From: Thermoprotei archaeon
GTDB lineage: Archaea > Thermoproteota > Nitrososphaeria > Geothermarchaeales > JDFR-13
Direction: 5' to 3'
Assembly (NCBI GenBank): GCA_015661745.1
Contig: DQVL01000133.1
Span: 1 to 5,112 of the forward strand
DNA: 5,112 bases
The notes below the pieces were generated by a model. That model saw nothing but the letters and a program-made list of their open reading frames with translations. It was not told the DNA's origin and ran no database searches. Made by a program: the position numbers and the translations under genes. This document shows positions 1 to 5,112 of this stretch, in pieces; position 1 is the first letter of the stretch; each line of letters begins with the position of its first letter.

Positions 1-2
1 AG

Positions 3-98
3 GTTTGTTTTTTTATTGATTCTAAGCATTTGGCTAGGGTTTTCTCTGAGTTGTATGTTGGGATTATTATCGAAACTAATGGCTCTTTTTCCATGTGA
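3..98 (+). CDS. possible 3' end of a convergent gene (partial, 5' cut by window edge)
   Basis: Reading frame 3 on the plus strand is open from the left edge to a TGA at 96-98 and gives 31 residues, ending GIIIETNGSFSM. The text reads like a real C-terminus: a charged helix (DSKHLARVFSELY) followed by a beta-type stretch (VGIIIET). Its stop overlaps the 3' end of the GT4 gene on the other strand by 23 bp. A run of eight T on the plus strand at 123-130 would suit an archaeal terminator for such a gene. Against it, the piece is short, frame 1 of the same strand is also open (1-183), and there is no ATA isoleucine codon although the rest of the window uses ATA heavily. No family can be named. This is a tentative call. 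Confidence 0.3.
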   Translation, partial: VCFFIDSKHLARVFSELYVGIIIETNGSFSM

Positions 99-1185
99 AT
101 CGCTCTATAGGAAACTCAAAAATTTTTTTTGCGCTTTTGTCCCAGTTGAATTTTTTGGCCCATTTTATTGCGTTTATGCTTAGTCTCTTCCTTAGATCGT
201 TGTCTTCGATAAGGGTTATTATTCCCTCTGCCAATGCGTTGATATTATCTTTCTCTATAAGTAGTCCATTATAGCCATGTTTTATCGAGTCTCTTAAACC
301 GGGTACATTATATCCTACTACAGGAGTGCCTAATGCATTTGCATCTGTAACTACTTGTCCCCAGCCCTCCCTCACACCTGGAGCTACCAATATCCATGCC
401 TTCCTAACCAGTTCATCCTTAGCTTTTTTATCTAGGTATCCATAGAATTTTACGTCTTTAGCTTTATCCATCAACTTCCTCCTTAGGTATCCATCACCCA
501 CCATCCATAGCTCCACATCCCTAATCTTCTCCTTTACAATCTTGAATGCCTCTATCACATCCTGGGGCTTCTTCACCCTCTTCATCCTCCCAACATAGAT
601 TATAGTGGGGTTATCCGACTTCTCTGGAACCCTATCAACGGGTTCAACATTTAATCCATTATATACTATATATATGTTTTTGAAGCCGAGCCTCCTTAGA
701 TCATCCATGGTCGAGTTTGATACGGTTATAGTTGGTCTATCAATATAGTTTCTAAGCCAATATTCTTCTAGGATGTAGTAGCCAATAAGATTTATTGGGA
801 AGAATGTCTCATAGAACCAATACTCCCTAGCCAGTTGATGGATTAAAGCTATAATCTTCTCACCACCATCTACATATTTAGGTGTCAGGAATGGTCTAGT
901 ATTGACTTCATCAATGACTACATCATACTTCTCTATGGAGAATCTCTCCCTATAGAATTTCTTTGCATATCTATAGACTGTATATCTACCTCCAGCCCTT
1001 ATAATCCTCACACCATCCAGATACTCGGTCTTCATACAGCCTGGGAAGGTAGATGTGAAGAGTGTCACTTCATTCCCATAAGCAACCAATCTCTTCGCAA
1101 TCTCATGAGTATATATCTCGGCACCCCCAGCCTCGGGATGCATAATATCCTTCCAGTTATACCATAGGATCTTCAACGTCTCCAT
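76..1185 (-). CDS. GT4-family glycosyltransferase (GT-B fold)
   Basis: Probably transfers a sugar from a nucleotide- or lipid-activated donor to a growing glycan at the cytoplasmic face. From the ATG at 1185 it has 369 residues, normal for GT4. Residues 5-45 form the N-terminal Rossmann strand and glycine loop (ILWYNW, then HPEAGGAE at 16-23). IHQLAREYWFYE (about 115-126) marks the acceptor domain. The donor domain holds YVGRMKRVKKPQD (about 197), VGDGYLRRK (about 229) and REGWGQVVTDANALGTP (about 272-288), followed by GYNVPGLRDS. The usual EX7E pair reads E273...D281, a conservative change in the second acid. There is no signal peptide or membrane segment. It is the last gene seen in the operon and starts inside the preceding gene. 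TTG at 1200 and GTG at 1197 are in-frame alternatives, the latter with AAGGT just upstream. The ATG fits best because homologues generally begin a few residues before ILWxNW. The family is certain; donor and acceptor are unknown. Confidence 0.93.
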   Translation of the reverse strand: METLKILWYNWKDIMHPEAGGAEIYTHEIAKRLVAYGNEVTLFTSTFPGCMKTEYLDGVRIIRAGGRYTVYRYAKKFYRERFSIEKYDVVIDEVNTRPFLTPKYVDGGEKIIALIHQLAREYWFYETFFPINLIGYYILEEYWLRNYIDRPTITVSNSTMDDLRRLGFKNIYIVYNGLNVEPVDRVPEKSDNPTIIYVGRMKRVKKPQDVIEAFKIVKEKIRDVELWMVGDGYLRRKLMDKAKDVKFYGYLDKKAKDELVRKAWILVAPGVREGWGQVVTDANALGTPVVGYNVPGLRDSIKHGYNGLLIEKDNINALAEGIITLIEDNDLRKRLSINAIKWAKKFNWDKSAKKIFEFPIERFTWKKSH

Positions 1186-2062
1186 CTCCCAACACACCAA
1201 CGACCTTCTTTAATATCCCATAGTTTCTCCTGGTATAAGTGAATAAATATATCTTCCCTGCATCCATAACCTGACTTAATTTACTCTGGAGGTCATCCCC
1301 AATATTTATAATAGGTTCAACCCTAGCTTTTGATAGGTCTACCGCCTTTCTATATTCCCTCCCAATCAATGTATTATCTATTGGATCCAACCAACTTAAT
1401 ATCAACCTCCTCAAACCACCACTAAGATATTTAACCTCAGTCCCTATAGCCGCTGGCCCAATATCCTCAATATATATCATTGGATGGATAACATCTAACC
1501 TATGAAGTCTATAGTCCTGACCTACTAATCTTGATAGGGATGGTGTGAAATAGAATGCCCTCTTTATACTAGCCCATTTGAGATATTCATTTATCACATC
1601 CCTCTTCAGCCTAAACCATTCATCCAAAAATTTGGTATCACCGTTTCTGAGGTATAGCTTTACATCTGACTTTATATCATCTAAATTATATCCTATCATG
1701 GACGCCATTTCCCTACATTTATCACAGAAACATGTATAGAAATCATCTTTATAGGCGGGTGATGGATATCTAACAAAATCTAGTATCAACATCTCCCTAT
1801 CATAACCGACTTTCTCAAGGTTCCGACTCCACAGATCTATATCTGATGGACAGCCTAATGGACCAAGTCTATTCTTGACATTAAATATATTTTCTATCGT
1901 CCCACCTTCAAAGGGCTTAAAATCTATGAAGACTTCAAACTCTCTTTCAGCATCTTCAACTATCTCCCTCGGTACACTACTAGGGAATATTAAACTTTTT
2001 ACACCTAATTCTTTGAATATATCTGGGTCGTAATCGACTATATATAGTCCTACCTCAGTCAT
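1157..2062 (-). CDS. TIM-barrel glycoside hydrolase-like protein with CxCxxC motif
   Basis: A 301-residue cytosolic protein with no signal peptide or membrane segment. Strand-like blocks recur as in a TIM barrel: GLYIVD (5-10), SLIFPSS (23-29), FEVFIDFKPFEG (42-53), MLILDFVRYP (91-100), RAFYFTPS (168-175), LDVIHPMIYIED (189-200), RLILSWLD (219-226), VEPIINIG (248-255), KIYLFTY (270-276). LDFVRYPSP and the D-x-I-x-PM-x-Y strand resemble putative glycosyl hydrolase families of the DUF4015/GH10-like kind. GCPSD (70-74) and YTCFCDKC (109-116) look like a conserved loop; C111, C113 and C116 could bind zinc. D95 and E199/D200 are candidate catalytic acids by position only. Its ATG overlaps the stop of the GT2 gene (ATGA), and its 3' end contains the start of the GT4 gene. 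Expected role: trimming, editing or remodelling a glycan or lipid-linked sugar in the cytoplasm. A non-catalytic or other TIM-barrel function is possible. The gene is sure, the fold likely, the activity inferred. Confidence 0.85.
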   Translation of the reverse strand: MTEVGLYIVDYDPDIFKELGVKSLIFPSSVPREIVEDAEREFEVFIDFKPFEGGTIENIFNVKNRLGPLGCPSDIDLWSRNLEKVGYDREMLILDFVRYPSPAYKDDFYTCFCDKCREMASMIGYNLDDIKSDVKLYLRNGDTKFLDEWFRLKRDVINEYLKWASIKRAFYFTPSLSRLVGQDYRLHRLDVIHPMIYIEDIGPAAIGTEVKYLSGGLRRLILSWLDPIDNTLIGREYRKAVDLSKARVEPIINIGDDLQSKLSQVMDAGKIYLFTYTRRNYGILKKVVGVLGDGDVEDPMV

Positions 2063-2862
2063 AGAGGTATCAACGGCTTATACTTAATATCCAGCTTTGA
2101 GATATTACCTTGATACCACTTTAATATTCTTAGACGATATACGATGCCTAGGAGGTCAATAATCATATATAATATAGATTTTATTGGGAAACCTTTATTG
2201 AGGACAACCTTAACAGGTTTCTCACAAATCTTTAGATCCAATAGTTTTGCTACAGCCAATATCTCAACATCGAAGGCATATCTCTTTACCAGTATAATCC
2301 TCATAATAAGTCTAGCTATATCCCCTCTAAACGCTTTTAACCCAGTCTGGGTATCAGATACATCTATGCCAGTCAATAACCTAACCATCCAATGGAATGC
2401 CAGACTCAGTATCTTCCTCATAATAGGTGCTCTATATACTGATTCAGGATGCCATTTAGAAGCTATAACAATATCGAAATGTTTCAAAGCATCTATATAA
2501 TATATTATATCAGAATATTTTATCTCCATATCAGCATCTAATAGAATAACATATTCACCTCTCGACATTAATATCCCTTTCTTAACTGCAAATCCCTTTC
2601 CCACATTCCTGAAATTCTTGTATACCCTCACCCTCTTATTCCCAAGATTAATAACCTCTTCATAAGTATTGTCTATAGAGCCATCATCAACAACTATAAT
2701 CTCATATTCATAGTCTAGGCTATTGAGGACTCCACAAACTTTATTAATTGATTCTTTTATCCGGTCTCTCAAGTTATATGCAGGCATTACAATTGATATT
2801 ATAACTTTATTGGGTGAACCGGATTCCTCTGATGTACTACTAAAAACTTTGTTATTGATCAT
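2059..2862 (-). CDS. GT2 glycosyltransferase, dolichyl-phosphate-sugar synthase type
   Basis: A GT-A fold enzyme of 267 residues, of the kind that moves glucose, mannose or a related sugar from a nucleotide donor to polyprenyl (dolichyl) phosphate on the cytoplasmic side. Motifs in order: SIVMPAYN (23-30), IIVVDDGSIDNT (55-66), NVGKGFAVKKG (86-96), metal-binding LLDADM with D109/D111 (107-112), DVSDTQTGLKAFRG (167-180), and RYAFDVEIL (194-202). These match the ALG5/DPM1-like group. The C-terminus (about 226-250, KSILYMIIDLLGIVYRL) is hydrophobic and amphipathic and may dock on the membrane; there is no separate C-terminal membrane domain as in some archaeal relatives. The first 18 residues are polar and Ser/Glu rich, so probably disordered. 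The ATG lies 2 nt after the flippase stop and the TGA overlaps the next start, so it sits in a tight operon. Sugar and lipid specificity cannot be read from the sequence. Confidence 0.93.
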   Translation of the reverse strand: MINNKVFSSTSEESGSPNKVIISIVMPAYNLRDRIKESINKVCGVLNSLDYEYEIIVVDDGSIDNTYEEVINLGNKRVRVYKNFRNVGKGFAVKKGILMSRGEYVILLDADMEIKYSDIIYYIDALKHFDIVIASKWHPESVYRAPIMRKILSLAFHWMVRLLTGIDVSDTQTGLKAFRGDIARLIMRIILVKRYAFDVEILAVAKLLDLKICEKPVKVVLNKGFPIKSILYMIIDLLGIVYRLRILKWYQGNISKLDIKYKPLIPL

Positions 2863-2864
2863 AT

Positions 2865-4019
2865 CTATAGAATCCCGACTTTACTCGATAGATATAGTGC
2901 TCTAGATGATTGGGCAAATAATATTGCTATCGCCAACCCTACATCACCTAGATATAGACCTAATACTACTAATCCAGCAACCATAGTCAATACGTATATA
3001 ATCCCCCCTAGAAATACATATTTACTTCTCTCCTCCCCAAATAGTCTAGCATTAGCTAAGGAGGTTATGGTGAGGGGGATGATGGCTAGAGACATTATCT
3101 GGATTAATCTAATAGACTCTATAAAGTTTGGAAATAATAGATTAACTATATATGGTGCTATGAATATAGCCATAAGAGCCAAGACTAATGAAGATATAAT
3201 GCCAATTATCTTAATTCTAGCCCTATTTACTCCACTTGATTCCTCGGGTAAGAGATAATTATATAGACTACCAGGGATAGCAGCGAGAAGCATAAGAAAT
3301 TGAAATCCAAGTTGGTATAGCCCAAGCGAGTATAGACCGAATAACCCCCCAATTATAATCTTATCTAGATAGGTGGAGAATGAACCAACTAGATTCTGGC
3401 CATAGCTATGTAACATAAAATTTATTTTATTCCTTAAACCGTCTATCCTGAATGTTAGATTCTTCATATTCCCTAAAAATCTATAACTCATAAGCATCGG
3501 CCCCAAAAAATATCCTATGAGGATCCCTAAAATGCCGATCTCAAGATATAATATTATTGAGGAGATTATCTGTATAGCCCTCTGTAGAATAGTTGCCAAT
3601 GCATATTCTTTATAATATTTTCTACCAAGGATCTCCGCAATCGACATATTGAAGAATACCAGCGCAGCAACTATCAATGAAGCGATCCATAGAGTACCAA
3701 AGAGTATTAACCCGGCTATAACACCTGAGAAGAGTGCTATTGTATCAGCCTCCCAAACTATTTTCTCCTCCCCTTTAGCTAGATAGGTTACCACCACAGT
3801 ATTTAGTCCAAGAGATGCAATGGAGGCTGGGATCACCGCCAATGCAATCAAGTAGTTCACCTCTCCATAATCCCGAACCTGTAGTATTGAGGCAAGTATA
3901 AACCAGAATAAAGCTCCTAAAAGTGTTGAAGAGATGTTACCAAATGTTGTGTATATGAAGCCCTTCTCCTCCCATATATACTCCAAAACCTTGGTTAATG
4001 CATTCACCTCTTTACCCAC
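2865..4019 (-). CDS. polysaccharide/oligosaccharide flippase (Wzx/RfbX-like, MOP superfamily)
   Basis: A polytopic membrane protein of 384 residues, expected to flip a lipid-linked oligosaccharide or polysaccharide unit across the cytoplasmic membrane. The N-terminal half shows GNISSTLLGALFWFILASIL then DYGEVNYLIAL (about 27-60), the typical TM1-TM2 of the RfbX/polysaccharide-biosynthesis family. The second half repeats the fold: SYGQNLVGSFSTYLDKIIIG (205-224), GLYSLGLYQLGFQFLMLL (228-245), IPGSLYNYLLPEES (248-261). About 11-12 hydrophobic segments are visible, ending in two helices at about 335-377. It is on the short side (many members have 400-480 residues). The TM3-TM4 region (93-140) looks compressed, with little loop between GLILFGTLW and IASLIVAALVFF. 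The start is GTG 18 nt after the previous stop, without an upstream Shine-Dalgarno; GTG at codon 5 is an alternative. The family is secure; the cargo is inferred from neighbouring glycosyltransferases. Confidence 0.92.
   Translation of the reverse strand: MGKEVNALTKVLEYIWEEKGFIYTTFGNISSTLLGALFWFILASILQVRDYGEVNYLIALAVIPASIASLGLNTVVVTYLAKGEEKIVWEADTIALFSGVIAGLILFGTLWIASLIVAALVFFNMSIAEILGRKYYKEYALATILQRAIQIISSIILYLEIGILGILIGYFLGPMLMSYRFLGNMKNLTFRIDGLRNKINFMLHSYGQNLVGSFSTYLDKIIIGGLFGLYSLGLYQLGFQFLMLLAAIPGSLYNYLLPEESSGVNRARIKIIGIISSLVLALMAIFIAPYIVNLLFPNFIESIRLIQIMSLAIIPLTITSLANARLFGEERSKYVFLGGIIYVLTMVAGLVVLGLYLGDVGLAIAILFAQSSRALYLSSKVGIL
4004..4010 (-). promoter_or_regulatory. consensus-like Shine-Dalgarno placed inside the flippase start region
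   Basis: GAGGTGA, a strong match to the archaeal anti-Shine-Dalgarno partner, lies at codons 4-6 of the flippase gene if GTG-4019 is the start. It includes GTG codon 5, and the ATG directly after it (4003-4001) is out of frame and stops two codons later. No in-frame start lies at normal spacing downstream (TTG at 3986 is 17 nt away). It may be chance, or it may show that the start region is misread. Confidence 0.3.
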
Positions 4020-4037
4020 CCAAATACCATTAAATTT

Positions 4038-4274
4038 TTATTCTTCATCTCCACCATACTTTATATACGATATAAACTGTAGAGCGACGCCTATAACCAA
4101 ATTATAGTATGCATACTCAGCTAGAGTATTAGCGTATTTATCATTACCTATCGATAGATAATAAGCTGCACCTATGAGTAAGCCCATGAAAGCTATGATG
4201 AATGGAGCGCCCCAATTCTCCCTAAAATATTTAATCAGGTTCGTTATCGACTTCCTTCTAATCTTAATCTTCAC
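4038..4274 (-). CDS. small membrane protein with two TM segments, unknown function
   Basis: A 78-residue protein that I cannot assign to a named family. It has a basic N-terminus (KIKIRRKS), the segment ENWGAPFIIAF, a first hydrophobic helix at about 24-41, a short polar loop (SIGNDKYANTLAEYAY), a second helix at about 55-71, and an acidic tail (GGDEE). By the positive-inside rule both ends would face the cytoplasm, with the loop outside. The start is GTG one nucleotide after the stop of the GT-C-like gene, with GGGGGAG 4 nt upstream. The flippase follows 18 nt later. Codon use matches its neighbours and the frame is closed cleanly, so it is very likely real. Being locked between a membrane glycosyltransferase-like gene and a flippase suggests an accessory subunit of one of them; that is inference from position alone. 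Confidence 0.82.
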   Translation of the reverse strand: MKIKIRRKSITNLIKYFRENWGAPFIIAFMGLLIGAAYYLSIGNDKYANTLAEYAYYNLVIGVALQFISYIKYGGDEE

Positions 4275-4275
4275 C

Positions 4276-5112
4276 TTACTCCCCCATATATTTATATAGG
4301 ATCAGGTTTCCCTCACGATATAGTGGTTTAAATGAATCTAATCCCGGTGATTTCCACCATAGTAGATATATATCTCCGCCTTCAATGTATCTGATAGCCT
4401 CCTCAATAGATGTGAATCTAGTATATATACCGCCTACAGTATATACTTCAGCATCGGTATAGTATCTCGCCCAACCAATGAAGTTACCATATACAATTAG
4501 GTATGAGTCTTTCTCAACGTTTTTCAGTAGATTTATAGTGGGCTCTATATCATATAAGGGTATAGAAGTCTGAACCATATTCTCCGGGATCACACCCGGA
4601 TAATAATATATCTCCAGTCCATTGAACAATCCCAAGAAAGATATTGTAGGTATGTTTAACAACGATATAGCTAGAAGCATCACGGTATACCGATTTAAAT
4701 TTACGACTCTAGCTTTCTCAAATAATTTTGATAATCCATTTACTAGATAGAGTGAGAATGGAGGTATAGCCAAAAGTATATATCTCCATGGGAGTACACC
4801 GCCTAACATGAAGGAAGGCAGGATTAGAGTTGAGAATGAACCTATTAGGCATATACCCGTCCATATATTCAAGGCTCTATCACTAAAGAAACCATATAAT
4901 ATAAATGGTATCATAAGGAGATACAGCTTAAGGAATAACGTTAGATTCGTATTTAACTCATATATAATGTTGGAGAAGGGTGTAGATTCGGGGATAGCCA
5001 GTATCCACATATATACCCTCTCGATATTATCTCCATACCAGATGCCAAGAAAAATTATTAGTCCAGTTACGGCGATGAGTATAGAGTTGGCTCTATCTCT
5101 ATCACTTGAGAA
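4276..5112 (-). CDS. polytopic membrane protein, GT-C glycosyltransferase-like (partial, N-terminus beyond window)
   Basis: The frame is open through the right edge, so the 278 residues seen are the C-terminal part. The ATG at 5010 is only an internal methionine: the reading continues upstream with hydrophobic ILIAVTGLIIFLGIW. Hydrophobic helices lie at about 10-25, 57-76, 84-104, 108-128 and 142-163 of the fragment. The segment LPWRYILLAIPPFSLYL (107-123) resembles the late membrane helices of archaeal PMT/GT39-like and other GT-C proteins. A soluble C-terminal part (about 164-278) follows, with IVYGNFIGWARYYTDAEVYT and EGGDIYLLWW, probably on the outer face. GT-C enzymes take sugars from lipid-phosphate donors outside the cell, which would fit the GT2 gene downstream. 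The catalytic acids of GT-C proteins lie in the first outer loop, which is not in this window, so activity cannot be judged. It is the first gene seen of the operon, and the next gene starts one base after its stop. Confidence 0.8.
   Translation of the reverse strand, partial: FSSDRDRANSILIAVTGLIIFLGIWYGDNIERVYMWILAIPESTPFSNIIYELNTNLTLFLKLYLLMIPFILYGFFSDRALNIWTGICLIGSFSTLILPSFMLGGVLPWRYILLAIPPFSLYLVNGLSKLFEKARVVNLNRYTVMLLAISLLNIPTISFLGLFNGLEIYYYPGVIPENMVQTSIPLYDIEPTINLLKNVEKDSYLIVYGNFIGWARYYTDAEVYTVGGIYTRFTSIEEAIRYIEGGDIYLLWWKSPGLDSFKPLYREGNLILYKYMGE
4279..4285 (-). promoter_or_regulatory. ribosome binding site for the small two-TM protein
   Basis: GGGGGAG ends 4 nt before the GTG at 4274 and lies within the last codons of the upstream gene, whose TAA is one base before the GTG. 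It supports GTG-4274 as start and coupling of the two genes. Confidence 0.4.

Noticed and set aside
1..29. Minus-strand ATG at 29-27 opening a frame (MLRINKKTN) to the left edge
   Set aside because: Only nine codons are visible and there is no ribosome binding site, so a next operon gene cannot be claimed.
1..183. Plus-strand frame 1 open from the edge to a TAG at 181-183, very hydrophobic
   Set aside because: Most of it is antisense to the GT4 C-terminus. The Phe/Leu/Cys-rich text comes from T-rich local composition, and frame 3 looks more protein-like.
660..676. TATA-rich runs such as TATACTATATATATG, also at about 2508-2516
   Set aside because: They fall inside coding sequence and result from Tyr TAT and Ile ATA codons; there is no BRE or transcript start to suggest a promoter.
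2144..2500. 118-codon open frame on the plus strand
   Set aside because: It lies wholly antisense to the GT2 gene, whose motifs are unmistakable, and shows no recognisable protein features. It is a shadow frame.
2723..2905. 60-codon plus-strand frame
   Set aside because: Antisense to the GT2 N-terminus and the flippase 3' end; no family signal.
3067..3258. 63-codon plus-strand frame
   Set aside because: Antisense to the flippase; it mirrors hydrophobic codons and has no independent support.
4276..5010. Complete 244-residue gene starting at ATG-5010
   Set aside because: The frame stays open to the window edge, and the upstream residues include another hydrophobic helix typical of the same protein, so ATG-5010 is internal.

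Overview
The window is AT-rich and dense with genes. It looks archaeal, most likely from a hyperthermophilic Thermoproteota (Crenarchaeota) lineage. Isoleucine is often ATA and arginine is almost always AGG or AGA. GTG starts are used, gene junctions are 1-18 nt or overlapping, and most starts have no clear Shine-Dalgarno sequence. The organism call is an inference from style and protein families, because there is no rRNA or other marker gene here.

Nearly the whole window is one minus-strand operon, read from the right edge to the left. In transcription order it holds: (a) the C-terminal 278 residues of a polytopic membrane protein resembling a GT-C glycosyltransferase, cut by the right edge (4276-5112); (b) a 78-residue protein with two membrane segments (4038-4274); (c) a Wzx/RfbX-type polysaccharide flippase (2865-4019); (d) a GT2 glycosyltransferase of the dolichyl-phosphate-sugar synthase type (2059-2862); (e) a cytosolic TIM-barrel protein resembling glycoside hydrolases, with a CxCxxC cluster (1157-2062); (f) a GT4 glycosyltransferase (76-1185). 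Junctions are +1, +18, +2, -4 (ATGA) and -29 nt, so the genes are probably co-transcribed and at least partly translationally coupled.

Together they suggest assembly and export of a cell-surface glycan (N-glycan, S-layer glycan or exopolysaccharide). The GT4 and GT2 enzymes would act on the cytoplasmic face, making the glycan and/or a polyprenyl-phosphate sugar. The flippase would move the lipid-linked product across the membrane, and the GT-C-like protein would act on the outer face. The odd members are the cytosolic glycosidase-like protein and the small two-TM protein.

At the left edge (1-98), a plus-strand reading frame may be the 3' end of a convergent gene overlapping the GT4 gene by 23 bp; this is weakly supported. 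There is no RNA gene, CRISPR array, insertion sequence or long repeat, and no gene-free stretch longer than about 75 bases.
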